The position numbers were made by a program, and so were the translations under genes. A stretch of DNA of 64,000 bases, from assembly GCF_036075115.1 (NCBI RefSeq), contig NZ_CP107958.1, positions 6,696,001 through 6,760,000 on the forward strand, read 5' to 3'. Numbering within the stretch: the first letter of the stretch is position 1; every line of letters starts with the position of its first letter. The stretch comes from Streptomyces sp. NBC_00377. GTDB lineage: Bacteria; Actinomycetota; Actinomycetes; Streptomycetales; Streptomycetaceae. Positions 8,797 through 16,601 of the stretch are shown here, one piece after another. The notes beneath the pieces are model-generated. The model did no database searches, had not been told where the DNA came from, and worked only from the letters and a program-made list of their open reading frames with translations.

Positions 8797-8826
8797 GCCC
8801 GGACACTCCGTCAGGAGCGTCCGGGC
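8797..8826 (+). terminator. Terminator after ctaCDF
   Basis: A 13-bp stem (8797-8809 with 8814-8826, one A-C mismatch), loop GTCA, followed by CTCTTTT. Confidence 0.85.
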
Positions 8827-8894
8827 TCACTCTTTTGCCGTAACGGCGGTCCGCCGTCCGTGTCACCCAGCGCGCCGCTGCCGACCCGGCTCCC

Positions 8895-8900
8895 TAGCGT
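8895..8900 (+). promoter_or_regulatory. -10 box TAGCGT for leaderless L,D-transpeptidase
   Basis: TAGCGT ends six bases before the ATG at 8907, with no ribosome binding site between them. Confidence 0.5.
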
Positions 8901-8906
8901 GAAGCC

Positions 8907-10160
8907 ATGAGCCACGAACCCCGCCCTCGCACCGTCGCGGGCTGCACCCTGCTGGTGATCGCCCTGGGCGCGGTCGCCAGCGCCTGCGGCTCGGACGGCA
9001 ATCCGCTCTCCGCGCGCCCCTATGACGCGACGGACCAGATCTCCTTCAGCAACCTCGCAGGCGACGGGAAGAAGACCGACCCGGACAAGCCCCTCGAGGT
9101 CACCGCGCAGGACGACGACCGCATCACGGACGTCACCGCCGTGGACGGCGCAGGCCGCTATGTGGCGGGCGAACTCGCGGCCGACGGCAGTCGCTGGCAC
9201 AGCACCGAGCCGCTGGCCGCGAACGCCCACTACACGGTCCGCGTGAGCACCGAGGACGACGACGGAGCCCCCGGCCGCCGGGTCCTGTCCTTCGACACCG
9301 GCAAGCCCACCTCGAAGAAGCGCCTGGCGGTCGAGTTCGGCCCCGAGGCGGGCGAGTACGGCGTCGGCCAGCCCGTCACCGCGAAGCTGGACCAGCCCAT
9401 CAAGGACCCCGCCGAGCGGGCCGTCGTCGAACGGGCCCTCAAGGTCGACTCCACGCCGGTCGTGCAGGGCGGCTGGCACTGGGTGGACGACAAGGAACTG
9501 CACTACCGCCCCAAGGACTACTGGCCCGCTCACGCCACCCTCCGCGTGCACAGCAACCTGGACGGCATCAAGATCAGCGACCGGCTGTGGGGCGGCCCCG
9601 CCAAGGAGCTCAAGCTCACGATCGGGGACCGGGTGATCGCCGTCACGGACGCGTCCTCGCACTCCATGACGGTCTTCAAGAACAACGAGCAGATCAACCA
9701 GATCCCGGTCACCACCGGAAAGCCCGGCTTCGAGACCCGCAACGGCGTCAAGGTCGTCCTGGGCAAGGAGTACTTCGTACGGATGCGCGGCACCACCGTG
9801 GGCATCGCGGAAGGCTCCGCGGACTCCTACGACCTGCCCGTCTACTACGCCACCCGCGTCACCTGGAGCGGCGAGTACGTCCACGCGGCCCCCTGGTCGG
9901 TGGGCTCCCAGGGGTACGCGAACGTCAGCCACGGCTGCACCGGCATGAGCACGTCCAACGCCGAGTGGTTCTTCGACAACGTCCGCCAGGGCGACGTCGT
10001 CCAGGTCGTCAACAGCAACGGCAACACGATGGAGACCTTCGGCAACGGCTTCGGCGACTGGAACCTGGACTGGAAGAAGTGGACCAAGGGCAGCGCACTG
10101 ACCGGCGGCACACAGCGAACCGGCCAGGAGACGGCGCGACTCAGCCCGGCGGCCGTGTAG
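8907..10160 (+). CDS. L,D-transpeptidase lipoprotein with Ig-like domains
   Basis: A 417-residue exported enzyme that forms 3-3 cross-links in peptidoglycan or attaches proteins to it. A signal peptide ends in the lipobox ASAC (Cys27). Two immunoglobulin-like domains (about residues 60-220) precede the YkuD catalytic domain (about 230-375) with the His/Cys motif SHGCTGMS and the upstream HAAPW histidine. Architecture and size match mycobacterial Ldt enzymes of the LdtMt2 type. The gene sits between the two halves of the respiratory cluster. A TAGCGT box six bases before the ATG suggests leaderless transcription. Confidence 0.93.
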   Translation: MSHEPRPRTVAGCTLLVIALGAVASACGSDGNPLSARPYDATDQISFSNLAGDGKKTDPDKPLEVTAQDDDRITDVTAVDGAGRYVAGELAADGSRWHSTEPLAANAHYTVRVSTEDDDGAPGRRVLSFDTGKPTSKKRLAVEFGPEAGEYGVGQPVTAKLDQPIKDPAERAVVERALKVDSTPVVQGGWHWVDDKELHYRPKDYWPAHATLRVHSNLDGIKISDRLWGGPAKELKLTIGDRVIAVTDASSHSMTVFKNNEQINQIPVTTGKPGFETRNGVKVVLGKEYFVRMRGTTVGIAEGSADSYDLPVYYATRVTWSGEYVHAAPWSVGSQGYANVSHGCTGMSTSNAEWFFDNVRQGDVVQVVNSNGNTMETFGNGFGDWNLDWKKWTKGSALTGGTQRTGQETARLSPAAV

Positions 10161-10215
10161 GCGCCGTCAGGGGCGCGGAGCCGCGGTCCGTGCGGCACCC
10201 GCCCCCGGTCCGGCG

Positions 10216-10620
10216 CTACGCGCTCTGCTGGAGGCTTTTCGTCCGCAGCAGGGCGGCCAGTGCCGCCGCGAACTCCGCGGGCTCCACGGGCAGCGTCACA
10301 GCCGCGTCGGCGCGGCTCCAGGTGGCGAGCCAGGCGTCCTGGGGGCGCCCGATGAGAAGAAGCACCGGCGGACACCGGAACACCTCGTCCTTGAGCTGGC
10401 GGCACAGCCCCATGCCGCCCATGGGCGCGGCCTCGCCGTCCAGGACGACGACGTCGATGCCGCCCCTGTCCAGCTCCCGCACCACCGCCGGCGCCGTCGC
10501 ACACTCCACGAACTCCACCACCGGGACGTCCGGCGCGGGCCTGCGCCCGGTCGCGAGACGTACCTGCTCGCGGGTGTTGGAGTCGTCGCTGTAGACCAGC
10601 ACCGTGGCGGTCGCCTGCAT
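10216..10620 (-). CDS. Orphan receiver-like (CheY-fold) protein, atypical
   Basis: A 134-residue single domain resembling a response regulator receiver: an acidic SDD pair near residues 11-13 and a potential phospho-acceptor Asp in DVVVLDGEA (about residue 60). The usual Thr/Ser strand reads LLLIGRPQD, and the invariant Lys-Pro near the end is replaced by TLPVEP, so classical phosphorylation switching is doubtful. There is no output domain and no partner kinase nearby. It lies antisense between the L,D-transpeptidase and ctaE and is divergent from ctaE. A role in controlling oxidase assembly or expression is only inferred from position. Confidence 0.75.
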   Translation of the reverse strand: MQATATVLVYSDDSNTREQVRLATGRRPAPDVPVVEFVECATAPAVVRELDRGGIDVVVLDGEAAPMGGMGLCRQLKDEVFRCPPVLLLIGRPQDAWLATWSRADAAVTLPVEPAEFAAALAALLRTKSLQQSA

Positions 10621-10747
10621 GCTTCCTCCGTGACATCAGCGTCGTACGGACAGAACCGATGCCGCGGATGCTACTCCCTCGGACCCCCCGCCCACACCGC
10701 ATGGAACACCACTTCGATGGGCCATCCGGGCACTACACGGGGTGCGA

Positions 10748-10775
10748 TCACTCCGAACGGCACCCCCCGGAGTGA
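10748..10775 (+). repeat. 8-bp inverted repeat in ctaE upstream region
   Basis: TCACTCCG (10748-10755) and CGGAGTGA (10768-10775) form a perfect stem with a 12-nt loop about 25 bases before ctaE. It could be an operator or a hairpin in the leader. Confidence 0.45.
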
Positions 10776-10788
10776 GGGCGGGATAAGG

Positions 10789-10807
10789 GACCGACATAAT
10801 GTCGGTC
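10789..10807 (+). promoter_or_regulatory. Perfect palindrome spanning the ctaE start codon
   Basis: GACCGACA-TAA-TGTCGGTC: perfect 8-bp arms with the ATG (10799) in the centre. It also contains TAATGT (10797-10802), which could act as a -10 box for a leaderless start at GTG 10808. Operator or start-codon hairpin functions are both possible. Confidence 0.5.
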
Positions 10808-11419
10808 GTGGCGACAGCAACGACAGTAGATACCGGGCACGCGCACCCGTCGGTCAATCGGCCGAACCTCACCAGCGTCGGAACCATCATCTGGCTGAGC
10901 TCCGAGCTGATGTTCTTCGCGGCCCTCTTCGCGATGTACTTCACCCTGCGATCGGTGACGGGTCCTGATCACTGGAAGGAAATGGCCGAGGCCCTGAACT
11001 TCCCGTTCTCGGCCACCAACACCACGATCCTGGTGCTCTCCTCGCTCACCTGCCAGCTCGGCGTCTTCGCCGCCGAGCGCGGTGACGTGAAGAAGCTCAG
11101 AATGTGGTTCATCGTCACCTTCATCATGGGTGCGATCTTCATCGGCGGTCAGATCTTCGAGTACACGGAGCTGGTGAAGAAGGACGGGCTCTCGCTCTCC
11201 TCCGACCCGTACGGCTCGGTGTTCTACCTGACCACCGGCTTCCACGGCATGCACGTGACGGGCGGCCTCATCGCCTTCCTGTTCGTCCTCGGGCGCACCT
11301 ACGCGGCCAAGAGGTTCACCCACGAGCAGGCGACCGCGGCCATCGTCGTGTCCTACTACTGGCACTTCGTCGATGTCGTCTGGATCGGCCTCTTCGCCAC
11401 GATCTACATGATCAAGTAG
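10799..11419 (+). CDS. ctaE: Cytochrome c oxidase subunit III (CtaE)
   Basis: A 206-aa subunit with five transmembrane helices, typical of actinobacterial COX3 lacking the first two helices of the mitochondrial protein. The signatures WLSSELMFF and the GFHGMHVTGG / SYYWHFVDVVW helices are present. AAGGGA eight bases before the ATG supports start 10799; GTG 10808 is an alternative. It begins the second respiratory transcript, ctaE-qcrC-qcrA-qcrB. Confidence 0.96.
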   Translation: MSVVATATTVDTGHAHPSVNRPNLTSVGTIIWLSSELMFFAALFAMYFTLRSVTGPDHWKEMAEALNFPFSATNTTILVLSSLTCQLGVFAAERGDVKKLRMWFIVTFIMGAIFIGGQIFEYTELVKKDGLSLSSDPYGSVFYLTTGFHGMHVTGGLIAFLFVLGRTYAAKRFTHEQATAAIVVSYYWHFVDVVWIGLFATIYMIK

Positions 11420-11484
11420 CCGGGCACGCTCGCTCCCGCACATCCCACGCATCGACGCAGAAGATCCTGACACCGGGGTAATCC

Positions 11485-12297
11485 GTGAAAAAGCTCTCCG
11501 CACGACGACGCCATCCGCTGGCGGCGCTCGTCGTCCTACTCCTCGCGCTGGCGGCCACTGGGGGGCTGTACGCCGCGTTCGCGCCCGCGAGCAACGCGCA
11601 GGCAGACGACACCGCCCAGTCCCTCACCATCGACGAGGGCAAGAAGCTCTACGCCGTTGGTTGCGCAAGCTGCCACGGCGCCGGCGGTCAGGGGACCTCC
11701 GACGGTCCGAGCCTGGTCGGCGTGGGCGCCGCGGCGGTCGACTTCCAGGTCGGCACCGGGCGCATGCCCGCGGCTACCTCCCAGGGCCCCCAGGTGCCCA
11801 AGAAGAAGGTCATCTACACGCAGGCCGAGATCGACCAGCTCGCCGCGTTCATCTCCTCCCTGGGCGCCGGCCCGTCCGTCCCCACCGACGCCGAGTACGG
11901 CCCGGAGGGCGCGGACATCGCCAAGGGCGGTGAGCTGTTCCGCACCAACTGCGCGCAGTGCCACAACTTCACCGGCAAGGGCGGCGCCCTCACCAAGGGC
12001 AAGTACGCTCCGACCCTCGAGGACGTGGACCCGAAGCACATCTACGAGGCCATGCAGACCGGCCCGCAGAACATGCCTTCCTTCCCCGACACCACCCTGT
12101 CGGAGCAGAACAAGAAGGACATCATCGCGTACCTGCACGCGGTCAACAGCGACGACACCGACAACCCGGGCGGTCTGGAGCTGGGCGGCCTCGGGCCGGT
12201 CAGCGAGGGCCTGTTCGCCTGGATCTTCGGTCTCGGTGCCCTGATCGCGGTCGCCGTCTGGGTCGCCGCTCGGACCGCAAAGGCCAAGAAGTCATGA
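11485..12297 (+). CDS. qcrC: Di-heme cytochrome c subunit of the bc complex (QcrC)
   Basis: A 270-aa membrane-anchored di-heme cytochrome c that carries electrons directly from the bc1-like complex to the aa3 oxidase, replacing soluble cytochrome c. It has an N-terminal helix, two CXXCH heme sites (CASCH near residue 60 and CAQCH near residue 158), and a C-terminal helix. The GTG start lies 65 bases after ctaE. Its stop overlaps the qcrA start by ATGA. Confidence 0.97.
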   Translation: MKKLSARRRHPLAALVVLLLALAATGGLYAAFAPASNAQADDTAQSLTIDEGKKLYAVGCASCHGAGGQGTSDGPSLVGVGAAAVDFQVGTGRMPAATSQGPQVPKKKVIYTQAEIDQLAAFISSLGAGPSVPTDAEYGPEGADIAKGGELFRTNCAQCHNFTGKGGALTKGKYAPTLEDVDPKHIYEAMQTGPQNMPSFPDTTLSEQNKKDIIAYLHAVNSDDTDNPGGLELGGLGPVSEGLFAWIFGLGALIAVAVWVAARTAKAKKS

Positions 12298-13367
12298 GTA
12301 GCCACAACATTCCAGAAGAGAACCTGCCTGCCGAGCAGTCCGCAGGACACAACGAGCACGGTCACGGTGCGGTGGGCGTCGCGGACGAGCACAACCCGTT
12401 CGCGGACCCCGGTCTCCCGCCGCACGAGCACCGCGTCCAGGACATCGACGAGCGGGCCGCCAAGCGGTCCGAGCGTGCGGTCGCCTTCCTGTTCACGCTG
12501 TCGATGCTCGCCACGGTCGGCTTCATCGCCTCGTACGTGGCGATCCCCGCCGACAGGTCGATCTTCGTGTTCCCGATCGGCCACCTCAGCGCGCTGAACT
12601 TCGCGCTGGGTCTGACGCTGGGCACGGCGCTGTTCACCATCGGCGCCGGCGCGGTCCACTGGGCCCGCACCCTGATGTCCGACGTGGAGGTCGCCGACGA
12701 GCGGCACCCGATCGCCGCGCCCCCCGAGGTCCGGGCGAAGGTCCACGCGGACTTCGCGCAGGGCGCCAAGGAGTCCGGGCTCGGCCGTCGCAAGCTGATC
12801 CGCAACACGATGTTCGGCGCGATGGCCCTGGTGCCGCTGTCCGGTGTCGTGCTGCTGCGCGACCTCGGCCCGCTGCCCGAGGACAAGCTGCGTCACACGC
12901 TGTGGGCCAAGGGCAAGCTGCTCGTCAACATGAACACGAACGAGCCGCTGCGTCCGTCGGACGTCGCCGTCGGTTCGCTCACCTTCGCCAAGCCCGAGGG
13001 CCTGGAGGAGCACGACGAGGAGTTCCAGAACGAGATCGCCAAGGCTGCCCTGATGATCGTCCGGCTCCAGCCGGACAACATCAAGGACAAGCAGGAACTC
13101 GACTGGTCCTACCAGGGCATCGTGGCGTACTCGAAGATCTGCACCCACGTCGGTTGTCCGATCTCGCTGTACGAGCAGCAGACGCACCACGTGCTGTGCC
13201 CCTGCCACCAGTCCACCTTCGACCTCTCCGACGGTGCCCGAGTGATCTTCGGTCCCGCCGGTCACGCCCTGCCGCAGCTGCGCATCGGCGTGAACGACGA
13301 GGGCTACCTCGAAGCGCTCGGCGACTTCGAGGAGCCCGTCGGTCCTGCATTCTGGGAGCGCGGATGA
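12294..13367 (+). CDS. qcrA: Rieske iron-sulfur subunit of the bc complex (QcrA)
   Basis: A 357-aa actinobacterial Rieske protein. It has three N-terminal transmembrane helices (about residues 60-190) rather than one, then a [2Fe-2S] domain with CTHVGC and CPCHQS cluster ligands. It oxidises menaquinol and passes electrons to QcrC. It is coupled by ATGA overlaps to qcrC upstream and qcrB downstream. Confidence 0.97.
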   Translation: MSSHNIPEENLPAEQSAGHNEHGHGAVGVADEHNPFADPGLPPHEHRVQDIDERAAKRSERAVAFLFTLSMLATVGFIASYVAIPADRSIFVFPIGHLSALNFALGLTLGTALFTIGAGAVHWARTLMSDVEVADERHPIAAPPEVRAKVHADFAQGAKESGLGRRKLIRNTMFGAMALVPLSGVVLLRDLGPLPEDKLRHTLWAKGKLLVNMNTNEPLRPSDVAVGSLTFAKPEGLEEHDEEFQNEIAKAALMIVRLQPDNIKDKQELDWSYQGIVAYSKICTHVGCPISLYEQQTHHVLCPCHQSTFDLSDGARVIFGPAGHALPQLRIGVNDEGYLEALGDFEEPVGPAFWERG

Positions 13368-15010
13368 GCACCACTGAGAACCACGCGAGCAACGAGTCCC
13401 GCGACCGCGGGAAGGCGCCGGCCGGCGAGCGGATCGCCGACTGGGCCGACGGCCGGCTGGGGATCTACTCCCTGGCCAAGGCCAACATGCGCAAGATCTT
13501 CCCCGACCACTGGTCGTTCATGCTGGGTGAGGTCTGCCTCTACAGCTTCATCATCATCATCCTCACGGGTGTGTACCTGACGCTGTTCTTCCACCCGTCG
13601 ATGACCGAGGTGGAGTACCACGGCAGCTACGTCCCGCTCCAGGGACAGCTGATGTCGGAGGCGTTCAGCTCGACGCTGCACATCTCCTTCGACGTGCGTG
13701 GCGGTCTGCTCATCCGGCAGATCCACCACTGGGCGGCGCTGATCTTCCTCGCCGGCATGTTCGTGCACATGATGCGCGTGTTCTTCACGGGCGCGTTCCG
13801 CAAGCCGCGTGAGATCAACTGGCTGTTCGGCTTCCTGCTGTTCGTCCTGGGCATGTTCACCGGTTTCACCGGCTACTCGCTCCCGGACGACCTGCTCTCC
13901 GGCACCGGTGTCCGCTTCACGCAGGGCGCGATCCTGTCGATGCCGATCGTCGGCACGTACATCTCGATGTTCCTGTTCGGCGGAGAGTTCCCGGGCCACG
14001 ACTTCGTGGCGCGGTTCTACTCGATCCACATCCTGCTGCTGCCGGGCATCATGCTCGGCCTGGTGGTCGGCCACCTGATCCTGGTCTTCTACCACAAGCA
14101 CACGCAGTTCGCGGGTCCCGGCAAGAGCAACAAGAACGTCGTCGGCATGCCACTGCTGCCGGTGTACATGGCCAAGGCCGGAGGCTTCTTCTTCCTGGTC
14201 TTCGGTGTGATCGCGGCCATCGCGGCCATCGCGCAGATCAACCCGATCTGGGCCATGGGCCCCTACCGTCCGGACCAGGTGTCCACCGGCGCCCAGCCCG
14301 ACTGGTACATGGGCTTCGCCGAGGGCCTGATCCGCTTCATGCCGGGCTGGGAGATCAACCTCTGGGGTCACACGCTCGTCCTGGGCGTGTTCATCCCGCT
14401 GGTGCTGTTCGGCGTCGTCCTCGCTGCGCTGGCCCTGTACCCGTTCATCGAGTCCTGGGTCACCGGCGACAAGCGCGAGCACCACATCCTGGACCGTCCG
14501 CGCAACGCGCCCACCCGTACGGCCCTGGGCGTCGCCTGGGTCACGATGTACATGATCACGCTGGTGGGCGGCGGCAACGACCTGTGGGCCACGCACTTCC
14601 ACCTGTCGATCAACTCGATCACCTGGTTCGTCCGGATCTTCTTCTTCGTCGGACCGGTCATCGCGTACATCCTCACCAAGCGGATCTGCCTCGGCCTCCA
14701 GCGCCGGGACCGGGACAAGGTGCTGCACGGTCGCGAGACCGGCACCATCAAGCGCCTGCCGCACGGTGAGTTCATCGAGATCCACGAGCCGCTCAGCCAG
14801 GAGCAGCTGCACACCCTCACGGCGCACGAGCAGTACCAGCCGGCCGCGATCGGCGCTTCCGTCGACGCGAACGGTGTCGAGCGCAAGGTGAAGGGCAAGG
14901 AGAAGCTTCGCGCCAAGATCAGCGAGGCCTACTTCGGTGAGGACCAGCAGATTCCGAAGCCCTCCGTGGAGGAGTACAAGGAGATCACGAGCGGCCACGG
15001 CCACCACTGA
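13364..15010 (+). CDS. qcrB: Cytochrome b subunit of the bc complex (QcrB)
   Basis: A 548-aa cytochrome b with two b hemes. His ligands lie in HHWAALIFLAGMFVHMM and in the helix containing YSIHILLLPG ... GHLIL. The quinol-site PDWY signature is present (QPDWYMGF). A C-terminal extension of about 120 residues is typical of actinobacteria. The start at 13364 overlaps the qcrA stop. The gene ends the operon before a strong hairpin. Confidence 0.97.
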   Translation: MSTTENHASNESRDRGKAPAGERIADWADGRLGIYSLAKANMRKIFPDHWSFMLGEVCLYSFIIIILTGVYLTLFFHPSMTEVEYHGSYVPLQGQLMSEAFSSTLHISFDVRGGLLIRQIHHWAALIFLAGMFVHMMRVFFTGAFRKPREINWLFGFLLFVLGMFTGFTGYSLPDDLLSGTGVRFTQGAILSMPIVGTYISMFLFGGEFPGHDFVARFYSIHILLLPGIMLGLVVGHLILVFYHKHTQFAGPGKSNKNVVGMPLLPVYMAKAGGFFFLVFGVIAAIAAIAQINPIWAMGPYRPDQVSTGAQPDWYMGFAEGLIRFMPGWEINLWGHTLVLGVFIPLVLFGVVLAALALYPFIESWVTGDKREHHILDRPRNAPTRTALGVAWVTMYMITLVGGGNDLWATHFHLSINSITWFVRIFFFVGPVIAYILTKRICLGLQRRDRDKVLHGRETGTIKRLPHGEFIEIHEPLSQEQLHTLTAHEQYQPAAIGASVDANGVERKVKGKEKLRAKISEAYFGEDQQIPKPSVEEYKEITSGHGHH

Positions 15011-15039
15011 TCGCTGAGGCGTCGCCACGCCGCAGGAGA

Positions 15040-15070
15040 AGGGCCCCGTCCGGTCTTCGGACGGGGCCCT
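15040..15070 (+). terminator. Terminator after qcrB
   Basis: A perfect 13-bp stem (15040-15052 with 15058-15070), loop GTCTT, followed by a short T-run. Confidence 0.88.
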
Positions 15071-15091
15071 TTGCCGTGCCCACGGGCTGGA

Positions 15092-15097
15092 TAGGGT
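15092..15097 (+). promoter_or_regulatory. -10 box TAGGGT for trpD
   Basis: TAGGGT lies 66 bases before the chosen trpD start; a TTGCCG (15071-15076) 15 bases upstream could be a weak -35. No leader peptide with Trp codons is visible here, unlike trpEG. Confidence 0.4.
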
Positions 15098-15163
15098 GGG
15101 GTTCACCCTGTTCCGCGTCACACAGCGGACGAACGACACATGACGACACACGCAGGAGCGGCT

Positions 15164-16228
15164 ATGAGCGCTGTGACCCCCGCTGGAGGCGACACCGCGG
15201 CGGACCGTTCCTGGCCCGAGGTGCTGAACGGCCTGCTGTACGGCCGTGACCAGGACGCGGACGCCACGTTCTGGGCGCTGGACAGGATCATGCGGGGCGA
15301 GGCGACCGACGCGCAGATCGCCGGGTTCGTGGTGGCGCTGCGGGCCAAGGGCGAGACCGTCGCGGAGATCAACGGTCTCGTCCGGGCCATGTACGAGCAC
15401 GCCAACCTCATCGAGGTGCCGGGACCGACCGTCGACATCGTCGGCACGGGCGGCGACGGCGCGAAGACGGTCAACATCTCCACCATGTCGGCGATCGTCG
15501 TGGCCGGCACCGGTGCCACGGTCGTCAAGCACGGCAACCGGGCAGCGTCCTCGGCGTCCGGCGCCTCGGACGTCCTGGAGAAGCTCGGCGTCAATCTGGA
15601 GCTGACCCCGAAGCGGGTGGCCGAGGTGGCCCAGGAGGCCGGGATCACCTTCTGCTTCGCGGTCAAGTTCCATCCGGCGCTGCGTCACGTGGGCGCGGCG
15701 CGCGGCCAGTTGGGCATCCGCACGGTGTTCAACGTGCTCGGCCCGCTGACCAACCCGGCCCGGGTACGGGCCCAGGCGGTGGGGGTCGCCGACCCGCGCA
15801 TGGCGCCGGTCGTCGCGGGCGTCTTCGCCGAGCGCGGCAACTCCTCCCTCGTCTTCCGGGGCGACGACGGCCTCGACGAGCTGACCACCACGGCCACCTC
15901 CCACGTGTGGGTCGTGCGCGACGGCAAGGTCGCCGAGGAGACCTTCGACCCGCGTGACGTCGGCCTCGACCTGGTGCCGGTCGAGGCGCTGCGGGGCGGG
16001 GACCCCTCGTACAACGCGGAGGTCGCCCGCCGCCTCCTGGAGGGCGACACGGGACCCGTGCGGGACGCCGTGCTGCTGAACTCGGCGGCGGCGCTGGTGG
16101 CGCTCGAGCCGGGCACCGGGACCCTTGCGGAGCAGTTGCGGGCCGGTATGGCGAGGGCGACGGAGTCGATCGACTCGGGCGCGGCCAAGCGGGCCCTGGA
16201 GCGCTGGGTGGCCGCCAGCAACGCGTAG
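15164..16228 (+). CDS. trpD: Anthranilate phosphoribosyltransferase (TrpD)
   Basis: A 354-aa enzyme that transfers phosphoribose from PRPP to anthranilate, the second committed step to tryptophan. The glycine-rich PRPP/Mg motif (GTGGDGAKTVNIST, near residue 100), KHGNRA and the anthranilate-binding region are intact. I place the start at 15164, where AGGAG is five bases upstream; an in-frame ATG at 15140 is weaker. The gene is monocistronic with its own terminator, and trpEG lies 25 kb away, so the trp pathway is dispersed. Confidence 0.95.
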   Translation: MSAVTPAGGDTAADRSWPEVLNGLLYGRDQDADATFWALDRIMRGEATDAQIAGFVVALRAKGETVAEINGLVRAMYEHANLIEVPGPTVDIVGTGGDGAKTVNISTMSAIVVAGTGATVVKHGNRAASSASGASDVLEKLGVNLELTPKRVAEVAQEAGITFCFAVKFHPALRHVGAARGQLGIRTVFNVLGPLTNPARVRAQAVGVADPRMAPVVAGVFAERGNSSLVFRGDDGLDELTTTATSHVWVVRDGKVAEETFDPRDVGLDLVPVEALRGGDPSYNAEVARRLLEGDTGPVRDAVLLNSAAALVALEPGTGTLAEQLRAGMARATESIDSGAAKRALERWVAASNA

Positions 16229-16240
16229 CGGTCCACAGTT

Positions 16241-16278
16241 CGCCGTCCCGCGATCCGGACACGGGTTGCGGGACGGCG
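16241..16278 (+). terminator. Terminator after trpD
   Basis: A perfect 11-bp stem (16241-16251 with 16268-16278) and a 16-nt loop; its right arm overlaps the -35 region of the next promoter. Confidence 0.65.
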
Positions 16279-16295
16279 ATCACCTCACGTACGTT
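16266..16295 (+). promoter_or_regulatory. Promoter of the SAM-IV riboswitch transcript
   Basis: TTGCGG (16266-16271), an 18-bp spacer and TACGTT (16290-16295). The predicted start near 16302 falls right at the 5' edge of the riboswitch. Confidence 0.5.
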
Positions 16296-16303
16296 CCTGT
16301 ACC

Positions 16304-16412
16304 AGGTCATGAGTGACAGTCATGAGGCCCCGGCCGACTGTCCGGCAACCCTCCGTCCGTGGCGGGGTGCCCCGGGTGAGGACCAGGCCGTAGGCAGCGA
16401 GGTCTACGGCAA
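16304..16412 (+). ncRNA. SAM-IV riboswitch (S-adenosylmethionine aptamer)
   Basis: The sequence matches my memory of the actinomycete SAM-IV aptamer: GGTCATGAGTG at the 5' end, the CCCCGGCCGACTGTCCGG core, GGCAACC, the GGGGTGCC segment, and a closing GGACC that pairs with the initial GGTC. A downstream hairpin (CCGTAG ... CTACGG, about 16388-16409) matches the extra stem used in the SAM-IV pseudoknot. It precedes a class V aminotransferase likely linked to sulfur amino acid metabolism. SAM binding should lower downstream expression. Confidence 0.88.
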
Positions 16413-16416
16413 GCGC

Positions 16417-16473
16417 GGACCCCTCGCACTCTTTCGAGTGAGCACCGCCAGGGGTCCTGGTCGTTCGAGGGAG
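16417..16473 (+). promoter_or_regulatory. Candidate SAM-IV expression platform
   Basis: GGACCCCT (16417-16424) can pair perfectly with AGGGGTCC (16450-16457), or CCCTCG (16421-16426) with CGAGGG (16466-16471) in the leader-ORF Shine-Dalgarno. GACCAGG (16381-16387, aptamer closing strand) can pair with CCTGGTC (16456-16462). These exclusive pairings could couple SAM binding to ribosome access. Confidence 0.5.
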
Positions 16474-16479
16474 CCTTCC

Positions 16480-16500
16480 GTGAGCAAGCGAATGCGATAG
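16480..16500 (+). CDS. Six-codon leader ORF (MSKRMR) after the SAM-IV riboswitch
   Basis: GTG-AGC-AAG-CGA-ATG-CGA-TAG encodes only six residues. It has one of the best ribosome binding sites in the region: GAGGGAG (16467-16473) six bases before the GTG. It ends 101 bases before the aminotransferase start. An internal Met codon would make its translation depend on methionyl-tRNA. A real leader cistron is plausible; chance cannot be excluded because the ORF is so short. Confidence 0.45.
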   Translation: MSKRMR

Positions 16501-16601
16501 GGCGTAGAGCCCCGCCTCCGCACACCCCTTTCACCTTCCCCCGTGCTCGAGCCATGCCCGCTCGCACGGTGGTTCCCCCTTGCCTCTCACGGGAGTTCGC
16601 C

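Noticed and set aside
13304..15904. 866-aa minus-strand ORF antisense to qcrA/qcrB/trpD
   Set aside because: It runs opposite to clear respiratory genes, has no domain and no start signal. Long antisense frames are expected at this GC content.
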